DNA of 61,915 nucleotides from Clostridiaceae bacterium (GTDB lineage: Bacteria; Bacillota; Clostridia; Clostridiales; Clostridiaceae): the NCBI GenBank assembly GCA_014380625.1, contig JACMJL010000292.1, positions 1 through 61,915 on the forward strand, given 5' to 3'. The position numbers were made by a program, and so were the translations under genes. The notes under the pieces were generated by a model. The model made no database searches, was not told the origin of the DNA, and saw nothing but the letters and a program-made list of their open reading frames with translations. Positions 43,903 to 54,469 of the stretch are shown here, one piece after another; position 1 is the stretch's first letter, and each line of letters begins with the position of its first letter.

Positions 43903-45102
43903 TTATATTATATTCCCATGTTTGTCAAATAATTTAATATAACTTACCACCTCATCAAAATTAGCCCAGGCCACTCCTACCTTTTGATCTGCCGCTCCAT
44001 AACTCATTATTAATGCATTATCTACTTTAATTCCACCAGTTGTAAAAATACAAGGACACAAAAACTTGTCTGGAAGTTCCCAGTCTTGTTTAGCATACAT
44101 TAATCTAGTAGGACATCTATTTATGATTTCAGGAAAATCATTTTCTTGTTCTTTTAAAATCATAAAGGATTGAGTATATCCATAGGTAGGAATCTGCTTA
44201 CCATGGTAGGAAACTAACCACTCACCGTTACCTAAACTAATAGGAGGCCAACTTGCTCCAATTCTTTCTTCTTCCCAATCAAATATCCCTACTGCAAGCA
44301 ACTTGTGCTCAGCTTTTTCAGTAACAAAATCTTTTATAGCTTCCGCTGCCGCTAGAAATATAGATGGCTTGTGCACACCTTTTCCGGCTTCAAAAGCATC
44401 TGGCTCATCAGGTCTATGAAGCATTACATACTGCATTTTATCTTTTATCAGCATTTTATTAGGAAAAAAGAACACATCTCTATTATCTGTAACGTTTCCG
44501 TCAGTAAGCACACACACATATTTAAAGGTATTATCATAATCCCTTTCTTTTAACTTATCTAGGTCTAACTTGAATAACACAGTAGTAGTATCATTTTTAG
44601 AAGCAGCGCTTCCAAAGGGATTATTATCACTTTCTGCCCACTCTGGTAGATTATCTCTTCTCTTATCCCCTAGCCAGTATGGTCCAGGTGGAAACATACG
44701 GCAGGCCGCAGAAACATATAACTGTCCTTCAACCTCAAAGATTCTTGGATCTTCGATACAACCATTAGCATGATTAACTACTTTGTTTCCCTCATGATCA
44801 GTAATATATAGTTTTTTAATTTCGTACTCAAGAGCTGGTGCTAATGCCGGTGTACTAAAATCTATATCCCAAGTTTGACCTTGATCCTCACTTGAAGCAT
44901 AACCTAAGAATATTGGATAGGGATCGGATAAACCCTTAAGGTTTTTTAGTGACCAAGGCCCTGTAGCCCTAAATAACATATGAATTGTAGCTGAATTTGG
45001 ATCCTTTACTATAGCTGGATTTAGAACCATTGTATCTGCCCAAGAGCAGCCTTCCTTTGGTTCTATTACTGGTTTTTGAGAATATTTAATTTCTGGTATC
45101 AT
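43903..45102 (-). CDS. GH130-family glycoside phosphorylase/hydrolase
   Basis: 399 residues, a five-bladed propeller of the GH130 type. The family motif EDPRIFE carries the proton-donor Asp, NPAIV and MLFRAT open the fold, and SYGAADQKVGVAW is the closing blade. It is longer than the other GH130 in the locus and diverged from it. Most GH130 enzymes phosphorolyse beta-mannosides to mannose 1-phosphate. It starts 1 bp after the GH30 gene stop. Subfamily and linkage cannot be fixed by eye. Confidence 0.83.
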   Translation of the reverse strand: MIPEIKYSQKPVIEPKEGCSWADTMVLNPAIVKDPNSATIHMLFRATGPWSLKNLKGLSDPYPIFLGYASSEDQGQTWDIDFSTPALAPALEYEIKKLYITDHEGNKVVNHANGCIEDPRIFEVEGQLYVSAACRMFPPGPYWLGDKRRDNLPEWAESDNNPFGSAASKNDTTTVLFKLDLDKLKERDYDNTFKYVCVLTDGNVTDNRDVFFFPNKMLIKDKMQYVMLHRPDEPDAFEAGKGVHKPSIFLAAAEAIKDFVTEKAEHKLLAVGIFDWEEERIGASWPPISLGNGEWLVSYHGKQIPTYGYTQSFMILKEQENDFPEIINRCPTRLMYAKQDWELPDKFLCPCIFTTGGIKVDNALIMSYGAADQKVGVAWANFDEVVSYIKLFDKHGNII

Positions 45103-45103
45103 T

Positions 45104-46450
45104 TTATTTTTTCTCCTCGCTAATTATTAAAGTTATTATTGAATGTTCAAGCATGGTATAGGATAAAAATTTATTATCTAGAGCTACATTCAGGCTATGG
45201 TCCATATCTGTTTCATTCATAACTACTAGAACCACAGATCCATCTGGATTTAAAAATCCAACCTGTTGAAGTTTTGTTTCTAAGCTTGACTTTATCTCAA
45301 TTCTTAATGCCCCTGGCTTAACATACTTGCTGAAATGTCCGATGTAGTAATAAGAACTATTATAATGAAGCTCTTGTGTTTTAGTATCAGCAATAATTGG
45401 TGCATCACAAAAGTTTCCTACATGATTTGGGCCACCGGTTTCATCTAATATGAGATTCCAGTCTATCCAGCCTTCTTGCCAATTATTAAAATCACCAATC
45501 ATATTTCTGCCATATCTTTCACCAGTTAACCAAGAGCAAAGGTGAACTCCACCTTCTTGGCAACCCTCACTAAATAAAATGTGCTTATCCGGATAATTTT
45601 CGTGGAACCTTGAAAGTTCTCCAAACTCTTCTGTCATATACCAATGATTAGCTACTCCATAAACATATTTAGCAGTTTTAGGATCTGCCAATACTTGTGA
45701 AGTTCTTTCCACCAATATATCTCGATTATGATCTAAGATATAAATTTTAATATCTGATAGCTGTTCCTGTTGAAGAATTGGTCCTAGATAATCTCTAACA
45801 AAATTCCCCTCATCTTCAGCAGTATAAATGCAGGAATCCCAAGTTTGAACTGAAGCCGGTTCATTTTGAACAGTTATTGCCCATATATTTTGACCTTCTG
45901 CTCTCATAGCTTTAATATATTTAGCATAATATCTTGCCCAGGTTTCCATATATTCCGGAAGTAGTTTTCCACCATTATTCATCTCTTTATTTGTTTTCAT
46001 CCAGTGAGGTGGACTCCAAGGTGAGGCAAGTAGCAATATTTCTTTTCCTCTTTCTTCCTTTGCTGCATCAAGAAATGGGAGTACCCACTTTTTTTCATGA
46101 GCTATATTGAAAGTTTTTAGTTCTTTATCCATTGCTTCCACATAAGTATAGTTACCTAGCGCAAAATCACAGCTATGAATAGCAACTCTCCCAATAGAGT
46201 AGCCTAAACCTGATTCTTCATTAAAATATCTCTCCATAACTTCTTCTATTTTTTTAGGTCCCATTCTATATAAAGTGTAGGCTGCTGCCTCTGTGAAAGC
46301 GCCTCCAAACCCAATTATTTTTTGAAAAGTTTTTTCTTTATTGACTTTTAAGGTTACACCTTGATTTTTCGTATCTTTTAAAAATGATCTTTTCGACCTA
46401 AGTCTATCCTCAGTATTTTTAGCTGTTTGTATAATTTTAACATTTTTCAT
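45104..46450 (-). CDS. GH30-family glycoside hydrolase (intracellular)
   Basis: 448 residues with no signal peptide. The (beta/alpha)8 core has IIGFGGAFTEAAA near the start, ASPWSPPHWMK, the acid/base Glu in VQNEPAS and the nucleophile Glu in FSEGCQEGG; a beta-sandwich side domain closes the protein. The motifs fit the glucosylceramidase/beta-1,6-glucanase branch. Lack of a signal suggests it acts on imported oligosaccharides. It lies between the giant GH5 gene and the GH130 gene. Confidence 0.9.
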   Translation of the reverse strand: MKNVKIIQTAKNTEDRLRSKRSFLKDTKNQGVTLKVNKEKTFQKIIGFGGAFTEAAAYTLYRMGPKKIEEVMERYFNEESGLGYSIGRVAIHSCDFALGNYTYVEAMDKELKTFNIAHEKKWVLPFLDAAKEERGKEILLLASPWSPPHWMKTNKEMNNGGKLLPEYMETWARYYAKYIKAMRAEGQNIWAITVQNEPASVQTWDSCIYTAEDEGNFVRDYLGPILQQEQLSDIKIYILDHNRDILVERTSQVLADPKTAKYVYGVANHWYMTEEFGELSRFHENYPDKHILFSEGCQEGGVHLCSWLTGERYGRNMIGDFNNWQEGWIDWNLILDETGGPNHVGNFCDAPIIADTKTQELHYNSSYYYIGHFSKYVKPGALRIEIKSSLETKLQQVGFLNPDGSVVLVVMNETDMDHSLNVALDNKFLSYTMLEHSIITLIISEEKK

Positions 46451-46531
46451 TTTGCTCTCCTCTAACCCTGTTATTTATGTAAAATCCTGTAGAGTTTTTT
46501 AGCTTTCTTGTTCCTACGAACAATTAAATTT

Positions 46532-46575
46532 TTATATAGGAGCTTAAGAATATAAATTCCTAAGCTCCTATATAA
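46532..46575 (-). terminator. Intercistronic hairpin after the giant GH5 gene
   Basis: 19-base arms (46532-46550 and 46557-46575; core GGAGCTTAAG) pair with a single mismatch around a TATAAA loop. No clean T run follows on the minus strand, so it may protect the upstream mRNA or stop only part of the transcripts before GH30. Confidence 0.55.
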
Positions 46576-46581
46576 GTTAAT

Positions 46582-49500
46582 CTAACTCTGCTTTTTCCTG
46601 AAACCTAGTGTTACTACACCAAATAGAAGTATTAGTACACCTATCCCTAGAAGTACAACCATATCTATACCTGATCCTGTTTTAGGTAGTATGCCAGCCT
46701 GTACTAAATCTTTGTCTGAAACAACATAATCACTATTGTGAGTTATGCTAAATTGTACATATCCTTCTACATCTACTTTTATTCCTTTAGCAACAAGTTC
46801 TGCTAATTTAGTTGTTTTGTTATAATAATAGATATGGATATTATTTTTATCTTTTCCAACCAACCAATCACTGCTTAATTTAACCTTAACAGTTGCTCTG
46901 CCTGGTAATAATCCATTATCTGCAAAAGATATGATACTCACATCAGCATTTTTAAACTTCTCAATTAATGCCGCTTTATTAGCAGAAGTTGTTTCAGTAA
47001 GCTTTGCTACATCAATTGTTAAGTCAAGAGCTTTGGTTTCATTAGTAATATCCTTACCGTAAAATACCCACTCTATGCCCTCCTCTTTAAAGGTTATAGT
47101 TTTATCAGTTCCTTTAAATGCATCAAATATAGCTTTAGCAATATGTTTTTCTGTTATGTTTACTACTATTTTTGAAGCACTTGTTGCATTTTTTATATAA
47201 TTTACACAGCCAGTTACATTCCCGGTATCTAGTACTACTAAGGTAGTACCTGCTGTTACGGCTGGATCTACTTTAATGACAGCATTGTTAAAGTTATTAG
47301 TTGCTGTAGCAAGTGCTAACACCTGGGCATCTACTGCTGCTTGAGTTGCTGCTACATCTGTTTTTACTGCAGTAGCTGTAGCTATTGCACTTTGGAATTC
47401 AAGCTTTGCAGTTTTAGGAACATTTCCTTTTGCTGTTCCTACTGTTTTACTTTCTATTAATGTTGTTGCCTCATTAATTGCTGTTGTTAATACTGTTTTT
47501 ATTACTATTACTATTGCATTTACTCTAGCTAATAAGGCTGTCTTTTCAGCACTTACTGGTAGTGCATTTACGGATGCTAATGCAATTTCTTTATCTGACT
47601 GTAATTTACTTGCTTCTGCTTTTACTACTAAGGTAGTAGCTACTGTTACGGTTGGATCTACATTAATTACAGCATCGTTAAAGTTATTAGTTGCTGTAGC
47701 TAGTGCTAACACCTGCCCATCTACCGCTGTTTGAGTCGCTGCTACATCTGTCTTTACTACATTCGCTGCAGTTATTGCACTTTGGAAAATAGTTTTAGCT
47801 AATAGAGAAACGTTTCCTACTGCTGATCCTATTGTTTTACTTTCTAATAATGCGGTTGCATTATCAATTGCAGTAGTTAATGCTGCTTTATCTACTGCTG
47901 AAATTGCTAACTCACCAGTTTTAACCAATTCTACATCATCGGCTGTAAACCAGTTATTTGCATTTCCGCTTGTTTCAATACCTACGATGCACTGTCCATT
48001 AGTAACCTTAATATTAGGTATAACTAATTGAGTATAGGTATCTCCCGCATCGATATCTGCAGTTAATTTATCGCCACCATAGCCTTCAGCATAAAGGTCG
48101 CAAGAATTTTGTCCACCTGTAGATCTAGTCCATGCTCTTAGTTCATAAATTCCTGGGGTTAGTGCTACTATATTCTGATAAATACTCAATTGATAAGCTT
48201 TATTATCCCAAGCGGCTAATTGATATTTACCAGTGTGATTTTTTGCATTTTCGATCTTTCCGTCACCTGCATCAGGTCCTGATTTTGTCCATCCTGATAT
48301 ATCAAAGTAATTTGCTGTAGTTCCATCTGTGTTGTCTTCAAAACTTGGATTTGATATATAGTTGATATCACTTACTTTAGTAAGCTTAACATCATCTACC
48401 GCAAACCAATTACCACCCTTGGCATCTGTATCAAATTTAATTGTACAACTCCCTTTGGTAATTCTGATATTTGATATTTTAATCTGTGTATAACTATCTG
48501 TTCCAGTAGGTATATCTGCTCTAAGTATTGCAGCCGCATCTCCTATGGCCATCATACTTGCAGAATTTTGACCTCCAGTAGACTTTGTCCATGCAGTAAG
48601 TTCGTATATGCCTTCTGGTAAATTAGTAACAGTCTGTGTTGCATTTACTTTATACGCATCACCATTATATGCCACCATGTCATATTTACCAGTTCTAGCA
48701 CCACTAGCTTGTGCTTTTACCATCCAATCTGATTTATCCCAATTTGGTATAGTCCATAAATCAGACCCTGTGCTACCAACTTCAAACCCTGGATTCACTA
48801 CATAATTTATAGCAGTATCCGGCGGCGTAGTATCTGGTATAACCTCTACTGGTAACGCATCTACTGGATCCCCATCCTTATAGGTGTTATCTGCCACATT
48901 TATGTTAACGGTTATTGAAGCTGGAGTAACTAAATCTACTCCATCACTTGATTGAACAGAAGCTTTAATAGTATTTGAACCATTTTGAAGATATTTAATG
49001 TCATAGGTCCAAGTACCATCAGTTTTAACAGGAGCACTTAAAACTTGCTTGCCTACTAATAAGTTTACATATTTTGCATTTGTAGCTGTTCCTGTAATTG
49101 TGCACGGCATTGAAGTAACCTCAGAACTTAATACACTGGTTATGCTAACAGAACCACTGGTTAAATCCGAATTTTTGTATCCCTTCACAGCATCAATATA
49201 TATTGTTCCACTTTTATTAATAGTAGTTGCTCCATTGTCCCCCATATACATTGAGAAAGATGTTATATCTTTAGTTGAATCTGGTGCCTTCGTTGTATCA
49301 CTTGAGTACCAGCTTGGATATTTAAAGCTACTGAAGGGAATATAAACCATTCTAGCATCTGTTCCCTGCATAACGTAGTTAGTTTCCCAAAAACTTCCGT
49401 CAGCTGTTGTATACTGTATAGCTAATTTATTCCTTGATCCATCCGGCTTAATCCAAAGCTGTAATCCATCGCTTCCTGTCAAATTAAGCTTGTCTGGGGT

Positions 49501-52500
49501 TAAAGTAACTCCACAGTATCCGTTAGAACCAGTGTCATATTTAACCTTTAAACCATAATTTCCATCGTACTTGTTAGTAGTGTCTAAAGATAAGGCTACA
49601 CTTCCACCACCTGTATTTCTTACATACTTAGTTTGTGGTAAGATATCATATCCTCCATATCCATCATAATTATCTACAATATTTGGATCTAATACCTTTA
49701 TATCATCAAAGTAAATTGGACCTTTTTCATTTTCACTTGCACTAAAGCCTATGTAGAAGAAATCCATATGCTTTAAATCTAAGGCCTTTGCTCCGCTTCC
49801 AGTTACTGACCAAGTTTCCTGAGTAAATTGGCTAAAAGGAACAATAATTACTCTACCACTTGTATCCCCTGAGGTTAATTGATAATCATAATGATATGCA
49901 ATTCCACTTGTATCAGTAAATCTAAATATAAGCTTATTTTTAGATCCATCAGGTTTAATCCATAATTGAACTGAGTTAGAGGCTGAAAAATCTGCATTGT
50001 TTAAAGACTTTTTAACTCCACCCCACCAATTAGCACTAGGCTTATAGTTATAGGCTAATGCTCCATTACCATTATTCTTATTTACAGTGTCCAAAGTTAA
50101 TGTTGGTATATCTCCACCAGCAGCAGCGTATGCATTATTTAATATTGAGTTTGAGCCATAATAATATTCTCCATCTTCAAGAACACTGTTTGGTGAACTT
50201 TCTGCAAGTTCAATTAGTTTATTTCCATAGCTTAGCTCTACTCTTGAAATAACACAAGCAGAAGCCACTGCTGTAGGATAGTCTATTTTCAAGTATCTAG
50301 TACCTGCTGGTAAAGTAAAACTAGTATAATACTTCTTATCCCAAACACTACTACTATGAGCCTTGCTAGTAATAGTTGGAGTTAGAGTTTTATAAGTATT
50401 TCCATCTGGTGAAGTTGACATAACAAAATCTGTTGCAGTCTTTGAAGGATCAAAGTAAGTTGCTACTCTAAAGGATGTCATATCTCCAGGAGTTCTGTAA
50501 ACTATACTTCCTTTATTTCCATTATTATTCCCAAAAGCTTTTAAGCCTTCCACGCTAGCGGTGGTTGAAGCTGTAGCTTCTACAACATTTGCTGTTTTAC
50601 TATAATAACTTGATATATCATTATCAAAAACTACTCCATTAGTAGAAACAGTTTGAGTTCCACCTAACGCTTCACCAGTAGTATTGGTATAATTAATTTC
50701 TACTCTTGAAACCTTAACTGAGGAACTTGGTAAATCTATTCTTACATACTTAGTTCCAGAGGGAATATCACTGGTAGCAACACTATAAGTCACTTTTCCA
50801 CTAACTGTAGTTTTAGTAACTTTAACTGAAGTATAAACTCCATTATTATTTGATACAGAGAAAGTGGCATTTAAATTAGTAGAAGTACCTGTTGCATTAA
50901 CATTAATTGCGGTTATTTGTGTTGGTGCAGCATATACTATAAAGCCTGGTGTTGAATTAGTCGTACCAACTGAATCCACTACACTTTCAGCCTGTGGACC
51001 TTCTAAATAAGTAGAAACTTTTACATTAGAAGTAGAACTATAGATATTTGTAAGATCATACATTCTATCTATCATTGTGTGTTTAGCTGAATCAACTTTT
51101 ACCACATTTGAGTAGCCTGAATAGCCTGATTCATTTTTACCTCTTATTTTATAAAAATATGTGTGCCCATCAATAGCACTTGTATCTTGGAAGAATCTTA
51201 CCCCTGAAGTTCCGCAGTCTGAACCTTCTCCAACTACAGTCCAACCTGTTGTACCGTCATTAGATCTTGAAATTTCATAGGAACTAGCTCCAACTACACC
51301 TGTCCATCTAAAATCATCTACAGAAGTTATTGGAAATAGTGAAGGTTTATCTAAAGGGTCTGGAGCTGGTATTGCTGTTGGCGCTACTTCTCCATCTATA
51401 GTATGGGCATGTTTATACACTGATTTAATTATATTTGTTTCATCATACGAATCGCCTGAAGCAAAGCCTGGCCAATGATAAGCTGCCCAGTTTCCTGGAT
51501 CTTCCACATGCCAATTGAACCCACCTAAGGAGTTATGTGGTCTTAAACTCCAAATCATAGCTCCACTGGTACCATCACTAACTACCTCATCAAATAATGC
51601 ATCGATCTTAGTTACTGTTGTCAATGCACCAAATTCTCCAAGGATTAAAGGTTTTTTACCTTTTGTTATAGCCCTATCAGCTTTCATGTTTTCTACATAA
51701 TTTCCCTGATAATAATGGTTACTAATTATATCCACGTTAGGGTCATTAACAGAATCTACATTTACCTTATAACGACCATCCATAACTAGATGATTACTAT
51801 CTAAACCTTGTATATAAGCAGCTATATCAGTTGTCCATGCTTGTGGAAATTTATCTTGATTATACCCACCTAATTCATTCCCTGTTTCCCAAGCAAGCAC
51901 AGAAGGCTCATCTTTATATTGACGGCCTGTAACTGTGTTAGTTCTATTTAATACATAACTAATGGTCTGTTTAAAATCTGCTATAATTTTTGCATCAGTA
52001 TAGAATTTCCAGGCATCAGAGCTAACCGTAGCATCTCCAGTTATATTTAAGCCTTCAAACTTTGCATAACTCTCAATTCCTCCTACCCAAGACCATTGGT
52101 CAACAAGTGGAACAATTACTCTAACACCATATTTATCACAAAGTGCTAATAAATTATCAAGTTTTTTAAAGGCTTCTTCATTAAAGGTATTCGGTGCAGT
52201 TACCATAGCTGTTGAAGCATTAGAACCATCATATCTCTTTACAGAAATAACATAACTTCGAGTGACCTTTCCCCCCATTGCCATAATAGATTTTACAGCA
52301 TCCTCTTGGGCAAAGGCATCATCTGAAGCCCCACCTGGATAATTTAAACTTACAAATCTTAATTCTTTATCATCATCCATAAGCTTATCTCCAGATTTAG
52401 TAATAAAACTGTCCGGCTTCAACGCATTGAAAGTTGGCATACTAACCTTAATATCAGCATGGACAATTAAACTTCCCCCTAGTGAAATAGAATTGGTTAT

Positions 52501-52545
52501 TAACATTGTTGAAGTAAACAGAGAAATTTTTTTAATAAAATTCAC
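46582..52545 (-). CDS. Giant LPxTG-anchored GH5-type multidomain surface glycanase
   Basis: 1987 residues. Signal peptide 1-30; GH5-like catalytic domain about 45-385 with acid/base E224 (ETGNELGG) and nucleophile E304 (ILGEFGA); Fn3-like domain about 398-485; two discoidin-like segments about 490-790; two related carbohydrate-binding modules about 800-1145 (both with LQLWIKPDGS-type strands); an Ig-like domain; two CBM4/9-like modules about 1255-1560; two FIVAR-type helical repeats about 1570-1780; a further domain; LPKTG at 1953-1957, a membrane helix and RKKQS. The start is GTG 52545 after GAGGTGGG. Probably a wall-bound mannan- or glucan-degrading enzyme. Confidence 0.9.
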   Translation of the reverse strand: MNFIKKISLFTSTMLITNSISLGGSLIVHADIKVSMPTFNALKPDSFITKSGDKLMDDDKELRFVSLNYPGGASDDAFAQEDAVKSIMAMGGKVTRSYVISVKRYDGSNASTAMVTAPNTFNEEAFKKLDNLLALCDKYGVRVIVPLVDQWSWVGGIESYAKFEGLNITGDATVSSDAWKFYTDAKIIADFKQTISYVLNRTNTVTGRQYKDEPSVLAWETGNELGGYNQDKFPQAWTTDIAAYIQGLDSNHLVMDGRYKVNVDSVNDPNVDIISNHYYQGNYVENMKADRAITKGKKPLILGEFGALTTVTKIDALFDEVVSDGTSGAMIWSLRPHNSLGGFNWHVEDPGNWAAYHWPGFASGDSYDETNIIKSVYKHAHTIDGEVAPTAIPAPDPLDKPSLFPITSVDDFRWTGVVGASSYEISRSNDGTTGWTVVGEGSDCGTSGVRFFQDTSAIDGHTYFYKIRGKNESGYSGYSNVVKVDSAKHTMIDRMYDLTNIYSSTSNVKVSTYLEGPQAESVVDSVGTTNSTPGFIVYAAPTQITAINVNATGTSTNLNATFSVSNNNGVYTSVKVTKTTVSGKVTYSVATSDIPSGTKYVRIDLPSSSVKVSRVEINYTNTTGEALGGTQTVSTNGVVFDNDISSYYSKTANVVEATASTTASVEGLKAFGNNNGNKGSIVYRTPGDMTSFRVATYFDPSKTATDFVMSTSPDGNTYKTLTPTITSKAHSSSVWDKKYYTSFTLPAGTRYLKIDYPTAVASACVISRVELSYGNKLIELAESSPNSVLEDGEYYYGSNSILNNAYAAAGGDIPTLTLDTVNKNNGNGALAYNYKPSANWWGGVKKSLNNADFSASNSVQLWIKPDGSKNKLIFRFTDTSGIAYHYDYQLTSGDTSGRVIIVPFSQFTQETWSVTGSGAKALDLKHMDFFYIGFSASENEKGPIYFDDIKVLDPNIVDNYDGYGGYDILPQTKYVRNTGGGSVALSLDTTNKYDGNYGLKVKYDTGSNGYCGVTLTPDKLNLTGSDGLQLWIKPDGSRNKLAIQYTTADGSFWETNYVMQGTDARMVYIPFSSFKYPSWYSSDTTKAPDSTKDITSFSMYMGDNGATTINKSGTIYIDAVKGYKNSDLTSGSVSITSVLSSEVTSMPCTITGTATNAKYVNLLVGKQVLSAPVKTDGTWTYDIKYLQNGSNTIKASVQSSDGVDLVTPASITVNINVADNTYKDGDPVDALPVEVIPDTTPPDTAINYVVNPGFEVGSTGSDLWTIPNWDKSDWMVKAQASGARTGKYDMVAYNGDAYKVNATQTVTNLPEGIYELTAWTKSTGGQNSASMMAIGDAAAILRADIPTGTDSYTQIKISNIRITKGSCTIKFDTDAKGGNWFAVDDVKLTKVSDINYISNPSFEDNTDGTTANYFDISGWTKSGPDAGDGKIENAKNHTGKYQLAAWDNKAYQLSIYQNIVALTPGIYELRAWTRSTGGQNSCDLYAEGYGGDKLTADIDAGDTYTQLVIPNIKVTNGQCIVGIETSGNANNWFTADDVELVKTGELAISAVDKAALTTAIDNATALLESKTIGSAVGNVSLLAKTIFQSAITAANVVKTDVAATQTAVDGQVLALATATNNFNDAVINVDPTVTVATTLVVKAEASKLQSDKEIALASVNALPVSAEKTALLARVNAIVIVIKTVLTTAINEATTLIESKTVGTAKGNVPKTAKLEFQSAIATATAVKTDVAATQAAVDAQVLALATATNNFNNAVIKVDPAVTAGTTLVVLDTGNVTGCVNYIKNATSASKIVVNITEKHIAKAIFDAFKGTDKTITFKEEGIEWVFYGKDITNETKALDLTIDVAKLTETTSANKAALIEKFKNADVSIISFADNGLLPGRATVKVKLSSDWLVGKDKNNIHIYYYNKTTKLAELVAKGIKVDVEGYVQFSITHNSDYVVSDKDLVQAGILPKTGSGIDMVVLLGIGVLILLFGVVTLGFRKKQS

Positions 52546-52571
52546 TTTACACCCACCTCATAAATTCATTA

Positions 52572-53591
52572 TTATCTATACTCTTCAGCATCTCCACTAA
52601 CAAGTTCCGAGTTTTCTTTAATGTATTTTACAAGTTCATCCACTTCCGCATAGGCCACGGCTAAATATGTGTCCGCCGCTCCATAATAAATAGTTATTCT
52701 CCCAGTATCCGCATCCTGTAATGTTGAACAAGGAAATGCCACATTAGGCACAAACCCTGTGGTTTCATAATTTTTTTCTGGAGTTAAGATATACTCTTTA
52801 GTTCTATAAAGAACTTTTGAAGGATTATTAATATCTAAAATTGCTGCACCAAAACTATAAACAAAGCCATTACAAGTTCCATTTACTCCATGGTAAAATA
52901 ACAACCAACCTTCTGTAGTCTCAATAGGAACTGCACCTGCCCCAATTTTAGTCCCTTGCCACCAGCCTGAACCGCCTCTAGTCATAACCCTTCTATGCTT
53001 TCCCCAATGCACTAGATCCGGACTTTCACTTATGAATATATCCCCAAAAGGAGTGTGTCCACTGTCACTAGGTCTACTTAAAAGCATGTATTTATCATTT
53101 ATTTTTTTAGGGAATAAAACTCCATTTCTATTAAAAGGAATAAATATATTCTCCAGTCTAGTAAATTCTTTAAAGTCCTTTGTCCTACCAAAACCAAGAG
53201 TAGGTCCACCAAAGTCTGTACACCAAACTATATAGTAAGTGTCATCAAACTTTACAATTCGAGGATCATAAGAATAATCTGGTTGATATTCTATACCATC
53301 CTCATCTACCCAATGAATTTCCTCATCTTCGATGTCCCAATTAAGGCCATCTTTACTTCTACCTACATGCAGTTGTGGTTTCCCTATTTTATGATCTGCT
53401 CTAAACACTCCAATAAAACCATTACCGAAAGTCACTATAGCACTATTAAAAATTCGAGCACATTTTTTTGTAGGGTTCCAATCCACTATAGGATTATTAT
53501 CATGTCTCCATATCACATCTGTATTTCCTTTAGGTTTATTCTGCCAGGGTATATTAGGCAGGTTTCCACCTAGAATTTTTACTTTACTCAT
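52572..53591 (-). CDS. GH130-family mannoside phosphorylase
   Basis: 339 residues, the compact GH130 form. NPIVDWNP, FRADHKIGKPQLHVGRS and YSDYDPRI-like YSYDPRIVK (proton-donor Asp) are present, and YYGAADTYLAVA is the last blade. The N-terminal motifs fit beta-1,4-mannosyl-glucose or mannooligosaccharide phosphorylases, giving mannose 1-phosphate. It has no signal peptide. It sits between the permease genes (21 bp) and the GH5 gene (26 bp), where an intracellular phosphorylase for imported oligosaccharides is expected. Confidence 0.88.
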   Translation of the reverse strand: MSKVKILGGNLPNIPWQNKPKGNTDVIWRHDNNPIVDWNPTKKCARIFNSAIVTFGNGFIGVFRADHKIGKPQLHVGRSKDGLNWDIEDEEIHWVDEDGIEYQPDYSYDPRIVKFDDTYYIVWCTDFGGPTLGFGRTKDFKEFTRLENIFIPFNRNGVLFPKKINDKYMLLSRPSDSGHTPFGDIFISESPDLVHWGKHRRVMTRGGSGWWQGTKIGAGAVPIETTEGWLLFYHGVNGTCNGFVYSFGAAILDINNPSKVLYRTKEYILTPEKNYETTGFVPNVAFPCSTLQDADTGRITIYYGAADTYLAVAYAEVDELVKYIKENSELVSGDAEEYR

Positions 53592-53612
53592 ATGCTTACC
53601 TCCGATTATTTT

Positions 53613-54467
53613 TTATTTCACAGCACCATCCGTAATGCCACCCATAATATATTTTTGTAAAAATAAATATATTATTAAGGTTGGTATCGCTACAATAATT
53701 ATAGCTGCTGACATTAAAGGCCATTGCGCTGTTCTATCCCCTGAAAAAGCATTTAACGCAGTTGCCACTGTTCTAAGGGTGGATTTAGGCATATATAAAT
53801 ATGGGGTAAAGAAGTCATTATATATCCCTAAAACCTTTAAAATCACTGTAGTAGCTATAGCAGGTTTTAACTGTGGAATAATAATGGAGAAAAATACTCT
53901 AAGTCGTGATGCTCCATCAATTTGTGCACTTTCATCTAAAGACACTGGGATTTTTTCCATGAATTGAAGAAAAACATAAATCTGCATAATATCAGTGCCA
54001 ATATAAATTAACATTCCTGCAAATATTGAATTGTATAAACCCAAATTTTTTATTACAGTAAAGGTTGCTATGGATGTTGTAATTGATGGGATAAAGGTGG
54101 GAATTAAAAACATAACAAAAAGCAATTTTTTCAACTTAAAGTCAAATCTATTTAATGCATAAGCAACCATGGAACCCATCAAAACTGAAATTGTAGTACT
54201 GGATACTATAAGTACCACAGTATTCTTAAAAGCTGCTCCGAATTTACCTAGTTTAAGTGCATTGGAATAATTACTAAAATTAAAAATATTTTTAGGCAAG
54301 GCAAATAATCCTGAGTACATATACTCTTCGTTTGATTTCATAGAAATATTTAAAAGAATTAAAAGAGGTGCCAATATAATAACAAGTAATATTATTAACA
54401 ATATATAGTTTAGAATTCTCATAAACTTGTTTTCTACTTGTAAACTACTGCCGTTAGATTCACCCAA
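53613..54467 (-). CDS. Carbohydrate ABC transporter permease (CUT1, MalG type)
   Basis: 284 residues, six membrane helices. The EAA loop (SAQIDGASRLRVFFSIIIP) contacts the ATPase. The start is probably the TTG at 54467, 2 bp after the upstream stop, with GAGAGGATGTGAG before it; the longer frame lies inside the other permease gene. It pairs with the 54470-55399 protein. The cognate ATPase is not in the window, as usual for systems that share a MsmX-type ATPase. Confidence 0.9.
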   Translation of the reverse strand: MGESNGSSLQVENKFMRILNYILLIILLVIILAPLLILLNISMKSNEEYMYSGLFALPKNIFNFSNYSNALKLGKFGAAFKNTVVLIVSSTTISVLMGSMVAYALNRFDFKLKKLLFVMFLIPTFIPSITTSIATFTVIKNLGLYNSIFAGMLIYIGTDIMQIYVFLQFMEKIPVSLDESAQIDGASRLRVFFSIIIPQLKPAIATTVILKVLGIYNDFFTPYLYMPKSTLRTVATALNAFSGDRTAQWPLMSAAIIIVAIPTLIIYLFLQKYIMGGITDGAVK

Positions 54468-54469
54468 AC

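Noticed and set aside
47200-47780. Direct DNA repeats inside the giant GH5 gene
   Set aside because: They encode the two FIVAR-type domains and are explained by domain duplication, not by a mobile element or assembly artefact.
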